Origin: Mya arenaria
Taxonomy: Eukaryota; Mollusca; Bivalvia; Myida; Myidae
Direction of reading: 5' to 3'
Assembly: GCF_026914265.1 (NCBI RefSeq)
Contig: NC_069126.1
Span: 34,847,725-34,911,724, forward strand
Length of the DNA: 64,000 nucleotides
The notes under the pieces were generated by a model. It had not been told where the DNA came from, did not search any database, and worked only from the letters and a program-made list of their open reading frames with translations. The translations under genes were made by a program, and so were the position numbers. Of this stretch, positions 59,948-64,000 are shown piece after piece. Positions within the stretch are counted from its first letter, which is position 1; each line of letters begins with the position of its first letter.

Positions 59948-61409
59948 TATATGATTTATCGTTGACAAAAACGGAACATCAAAACTAAATTAAAGTAGAT
60001 TTTGACTTTTGCATCGCAGCCGACCCTTTAGTCGTATTCACTTAAAAACACAGATGGCAGGTTGAAATTTTTGAATATACAATTTGCTACAAACGTGAGT
60101 TTGTATAATGTGTTGAAAGCTTCATTGAGCTGACCTTATTCGATCAGTGTTTGATAGGCCCTACATTTTTTTTTTATTTCGTTCGGGTAACCCGACCCTA
60201 CATACGGAAAAGGCGCCGACCCTACCGTTTTTATAGTCAATTTGAAAAAAAAAAATGAAAAACTAAAAAAAAAAATTTTTTTTAAATTAATTGCTTTTCA
60301 ATATGTAGTTTAAAACCTTAAATTCTTATACAGAAGATAACTTTAACACCATTCTCCAATGTTGAAAATTACATTCTTAAATAAAGCCTTATTAGAAAAT
60401 AAAGCCTACCTACCCTACCTATTTTTGTAAAGGATGTTACGCTAACCAAACAATTCATTTTTTAGGCCTAGTGTTTATTTTCCAAAGAAGGGTGAACTTG
60501 ACGCTTATGTAATAAAAACGAACTTTGAACTCGTGTTGGTTGAAAGTGACCTGATGTTTCATCAAAATTAGAAAGGTTTTTATAGTACGATACATATGGT
60601 ACATATATGTCGGTACCATTCATGTGCCTACCTTTCACATTTCTTTTAAAATTCTTATTTGTTCATAAGGGGTTATAACTCAACAACAGTTAAAGGTGCA
60701 CTCTTACTCCCAAATAAGATTTACCACAATTAATACAATTGTTTTAATAGAACAAAAAGAATGAATAACTTTAAAAAAATGCTTATGAAGGATACCGAGA
60801 TTGATTTGAAAGGAAGGTACAGAGAATAAGGTATTTCTACCTTATGAAACAATAGTAGATCACAGTAAATATTTTACCACTCACCAATCATTTAATATAT
60901 TTTTCGCGTTTTCTGCTATTGAATACACGGTTACAATCTTGTTATCAGTAATTAATAGTTTCCATAAATGCATTATTAAGTATGTAGTTTACATAGGTTT
61001 ATCGCTCAAAATTAATGTTTGTTAAACATGTATAGGTAGTGATTTTGAATAAGAGTGTCACTTTAAATATGTATGTTCATTATTTTACAATAATAGAGGG
61101 GTTTTATGATTCACTTGTACATTCGTTGAAGTACACATACATTCAAAGAAAACGCTACACAGATTGGTCCCACGCCATTTCGTGGTAATTTTGTTTTGAA
61201 GTTGCATAACCAATTAGTTTTGATAGCGCACCATACATACAACACACGTCCAGGGACAAGTTTGCATTATGGTCACCACGTCACGTCCACTCATTCAGAC
61301 TATAAACAATATACGTACTTAACGTCATCAAGACATCAGCGTATATTTGTCATCGTATAGAGACAAACATTTACAACGTGATAGTATGAAAACTAAATGT
61401 CCCAACACG
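59948..61409. other. AT-rich stretch with an unidentified CCCTAC-containing repeat
   Basis: At 60160-60480, TTCGTTCGGGTAACCCGACC, CTACATACGG, GCGCCGACCCTACCG and GCCTACCTACCCTACC flank A- and T-rich runs; this looks like a degraded interspersed repeat. The rest shows no gene. Confidence 0.35.
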
Positions 61410-61714
61410 CAGGGGCGTAGCTAGGGCTGTAGGCCCGCTGATTCCATGTGAGTTTGGGGACTTCTGCATGCACATAAAACGCAATCAATTATATAAATAA
61501 TTAGCAAAGATCACAATAAAAACAAGCAATACACCCTGTAAACGTTGTTTAAATAAACACCAAACTTGCTTTGGAATAAATAAAACAAAGATTTGTGTTG
61601 TTCAAAGTGTTTGAATAGCTAGTTTGTATTGCATTTTGCGTTATTCAGATTTTGTCATTTTCCAGAAAAGTTGTAGGCCCAGGCCAACAAGGTCTATGTG
61701 TAGCTACGCCACTG
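61410..61714. mobile_element. Small hAT-like MITE (305 bp)
   Basis: Begins CAGGGGCGTAGCTAGG and ends TAGCTACGCCACTG, imperfect terminal inverted repeats of the hAT type. The flanking 8-mers CCAACACG (61402-61409) and CCGACATG (61715-61722) match at six of eight positions, consistent with an aged 8-bp target duplication. The interior is AT-rich without a transposase. Confidence 0.7.
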
Positions 61715-62869
61715 CCGACATGGAAGGATACATGTTGGCGGAGCAAGAGGCGCGTTTTATCGACTTTAGCCACGTGTTTGGGGGACTTATTTTTCGACTT
61801 TATTGATTTTTAAGGCTCTCAATACTTTTTTACGACAGAATTCTTTTTTGATAAGTGATACATTTTCGATGACTGTCGGTATATATAAAAACATCGACGT
61901 TGCTCGCTCGAGACTCTTTCAAACAACACGAACATTATTTCTACAGTCGACACAAAATCCTTATAAACATAGCTATATAAATTTTGATGGTGTTTTATCA
62001 TTCTTACAAACATGTTTTTTAGAATTCTGACCCTACATACGATGTAAGAGTCCCTTTAATATCTGATTGACTTTTAAACTACATCCTTTGCCGTACGCTA
62101 ATATCGTTTTCACATAGATAAGACTATAGGGAATGCAATATTGATAATCGTGTATATGTAAAAGTGCATCGATTTTAAAGGCGCACAATATAGTTTGATG
62201 CAAAAAAATGATTTAATGCATTATCGTGTTTAAATCGCTTGATTGAAATGATCAAAACAAAAGCATATGACTATGTTCAGATCCAAACATATCAGCGATA
62301 TTTTCGCGCATGTTTTATATTTATAGCTACTGAGCTATTAATTATTTATTTAAGTAAGAATATTTTTTATCTGTACCTTAATTGTGTGTTGTTGTTTTTT
62401 GGTTTTAGTCATTCTGGTCAAAATCTTTTTAATATGCATCAACCTTTATTGTGTGCCTTTAAATAACATCATTATTTCTATGACCTTTTATTTGTAAGAC
62501 GTGTAAATGTAGAATAATGACAATCAGAAATTTAAATTTCTAACTAACAAAATGTCAGAATTTTTTGTGGAAGACATTTCGACTGATTTCGGCAAAAATT
62601 GAATACTGTCACGCAAATGCATTGAAACAAATAATTCTGATATATAAGCGGATGGTATGGTGATAATTAAGTCCAGAAGTAATGCCATGGTTTATGGGAA
62701 ATGTCAAATGTTGACATGAATGTATTTTCATGTGCTAATCACTATTCCAATAAAAGTACACACAATGTATACATCATGGAATAGTGCATGATTGAATCTG
62801 TTTCCTCACGTAAATCATCTGCAAACAAAAACGGATGTTAAAGATTGTTTAGAGTTTATATCGTACATG
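61715..62869. other. Intergenic stretch, nothing recognised
   Basis: AT-rich sequence with several 60-75 codon ORFs on both strands (61803, 62239, 61819) that show no motif. No RNA gene or tandem repeat is seen. Confidence 0.35.
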
Positions 62870-63380
62870 CATAGAAAAACATTTGGCGGTCGAATTTTCC
62901 ATATGTGACCTTTAAAACCATATATATGGACATGATCTGAATCCCCAACTACTGACTGGTTTATAGTTGAATATTCAACTAATCGACTTGAAATGGTCGA
63001 ATATCCGACTAGCGTCTACATATACGAATAAAAGTGATTTAAAACAGTGTTTGTCGCAAAGATATATATGTGTACATGCATAAACAAACATATGGCGGTC
63101 GAATTGTCCATATGTGACCTTTAAAATCGTATATATAGACATACTCTGAATCCCCAACTACCAACTGGTTGGTAGTTGGATATTTGCGAATAACCGACTG
63201 GAAATAGTTGAATAGCTCAATATCCACATCTAACTCTGATTTTTCGAATCCCTAACTGGCAACTAGCAGGTATTTGACTATTCGAATCCCCAACTGGCAA
63301 CGGGTAGGTAGTTGAATACTGTAGTATTAGTATTCGAATCCCCAACTACCAACTACCAACTACCTTCCAACTTTACCGAC
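62870..63380. repeat. Tandem duplication of about 185 bp plus a CCCCAACTACC repeat cluster
   Basis: Copy 1 (about 62871-63040) and copy 2 (about 63077-63230) share TGGCGGTCGAATT, CCATATGTGACCTTTAAAA, CTGAATCCCCAACTAC and a GTCGAATATCCGACTAG-like segment. From 63240 the short string TCGAATCCCCAACT recurs with GGCAAC or ACCAAC and inverted GTAGTTG partners, ending in ACTACCAACTACCAACTACC at about 63344. Confidence 0.7.
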
Positions 63381-63537
63381 ATATATATGTGTGTACGTGG
63401 ACTGTAAGGGGTTTCCTCGCGTTTAAAAGGACTATCCACTAAAACACAAGCTTGCTTGTAACTTGAAATCCATATGAGTGAAGACGAAAAAAGTCTACGA
63501 AATAACATCTATTCAAATGAGAAGTAATTGTTTTTGA

Positions 63538-63543
63538 TTTATT
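63538..63543 (-). terminator. Polyadenylation signal of the minus-strand gene
   Basis: TTTATT on +, hence AATAAA on -, about 118 bp downstream of the stop at 63661-63663. Confidence 0.45.
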
Positions 63544-63660
63544 GAAAATCAAAACATTACTCAACTTTAACATACTTCGCGGAAAACAATCGCTATCAAG
63601 AATGATGTGAGAGAGTCGCCTTTTATTTCGCCAATGTCATCATAAACATTAAGAGGTAAG

Positions 63661-63762
63661 CTAAACATCAAATTCCGATTTGTTGACCAGCAGTCCTCGC
63701 GAGTCCGACATTGTCACTTGGATATCTTCGTCTTCTTTCGTGTACACCGCCGAATAATCCCC
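63661..63762 (-). CDS. Terminal exon of an unidentified gene
   Basis: On the minus strand, CATTTCTAG is followed at 63762 by a 34-codon frame in phase 0, starting GDYSAVYTKEDEDIQVTMSD and ending LLVNKSEFDV, then TAG. Base composition is clearly richer in G+C than the DNA on both sides, and codon use is varied. The segment is acidic in the first half and hydrophilic throughout, as in a cytoplasmic C-terminal tail. AATAAA lies 118 bp beyond the stop. Preceding exons would be beyond the right edge of the window; no further exon is visible in 63763-64000. Family unknown. Confidence 0.55.
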   Translation of the reverse strand, partial: GDYSAVYTKEDEDIQVTMSDSRGLLVNKSEFDV

Positions 63763-64000
63763 CTAGAAATGGAACGTTACAATTTATGTCATATGTGGCT
63801 TAATGGTTGGTAGCCAAAGGCCCGTTTTATAAAAACTATAAGTCTTGAATGGAAAATATTTAAGCGTCAAAATTACGTTATTTTGCAATACATGTTTAAA
63901 GACTGGACTTCTGAATAATTAAAGTTCAAATTGAAATACGATAGTGCGGTCATATATAATGTATCTACAGATCAAAGAGTTTTGAAGTAACGACTACATT
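63763..64000. other. Probable intron of the minus-strand gene
   Basis: AT-rich sequence upstream (minus strand) of the terminal exon; no second exon is seen before the window ends. Confidence 0.35.

Noticed and set aside
60160..60480. Telomere-like CCCTA repeats
   Set aside because: CCCTAC and CCTACCC occur only a few times and irregularly, mixed with A-rich sequence; there is no TTAGGG tandem array.

Overview
The window looks like AT-rich nuclear DNA of an invertebrate. There is no bacterial gene organisation. Coding sequence is sparse and interrupted by GT/AG introns, and the DNA is full of MITEs, tRNA-derived fragments and long simple-sequence arrays. Several interspersed families (TTAA-flanked elements beginning TTAAAGCTGCACTCTCACAG, and elements ending in a GACGCCGACGCCGGGGCGAG tail) resemble repeats I associate with bivalve molluscs. 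A bivalve, perhaps a heterodont clam, is therefore my best guess, but this is from memory and was not searched.

Region 1 (about 2.2-25.2 kb) is a tandem triplication of a 6.5-7.5 kb unit (A about 2160-9110, B about 9390-16130, C about 17680-25210). Each unit carries a conserved upstream block containing TTGTAAACAATAAC, a conserved exon-1-like block ending in AAAG|GTATGTC, a long intron, and (in B and C only) a coding exon. That exon encodes a signal peptide followed by a small six-cysteine, C-terminally basic peptide. Unit A keeps the upstream exon, but I find no coding exon; a 60-bp minisatellite and a MITE end lie where it should be. B and C keep six mature cysteines, but one is in a different position. 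Later insertions (a MITE in A, a LINE 3' end in B, a hairpin element in C) can be dated relative to the duplications by comparing units.

Region 2 (about 25.2-29.8 kb) has no recognisable gene. It holds a short minisatellite, a foldback MITE, a pogo-like terminal fragment and an inverted copy of an interspersed repeat.

Region 3 (about 29.8-47.9 kb) is an exceptional stretch of about 17 kb of CAC/CAT/ACC-type satellite, almost free of G on the + strand. It has several sub-arrays with distinct higher-order units. Two non-repetitive blocks of about 530 bp at 43.7 and 45.3 kb are copies of each other, showing duplication of array plus flank. A more diverged relative follows at 48.1 kb and probably another near 55-56 kb. 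The many long ORFs here are by-products of repeats without stop codons.

Region 4 (about 47.9-64 kb) is repeat-rich, with pieces of probable genes: two phase-compatible 3'-terminal exons on + (51614-52126) followed by AATAAA, a 3'-terminal exon on - (63661-63762) with AATAAA on the same strand, and weaker candidates at 52363-52500 (+, secreted) and 56922-57101 (-, membrane). I could not name any of these proteins. The best candidate system in the window is the triplicated cysteine-rich secreted peptide locus.
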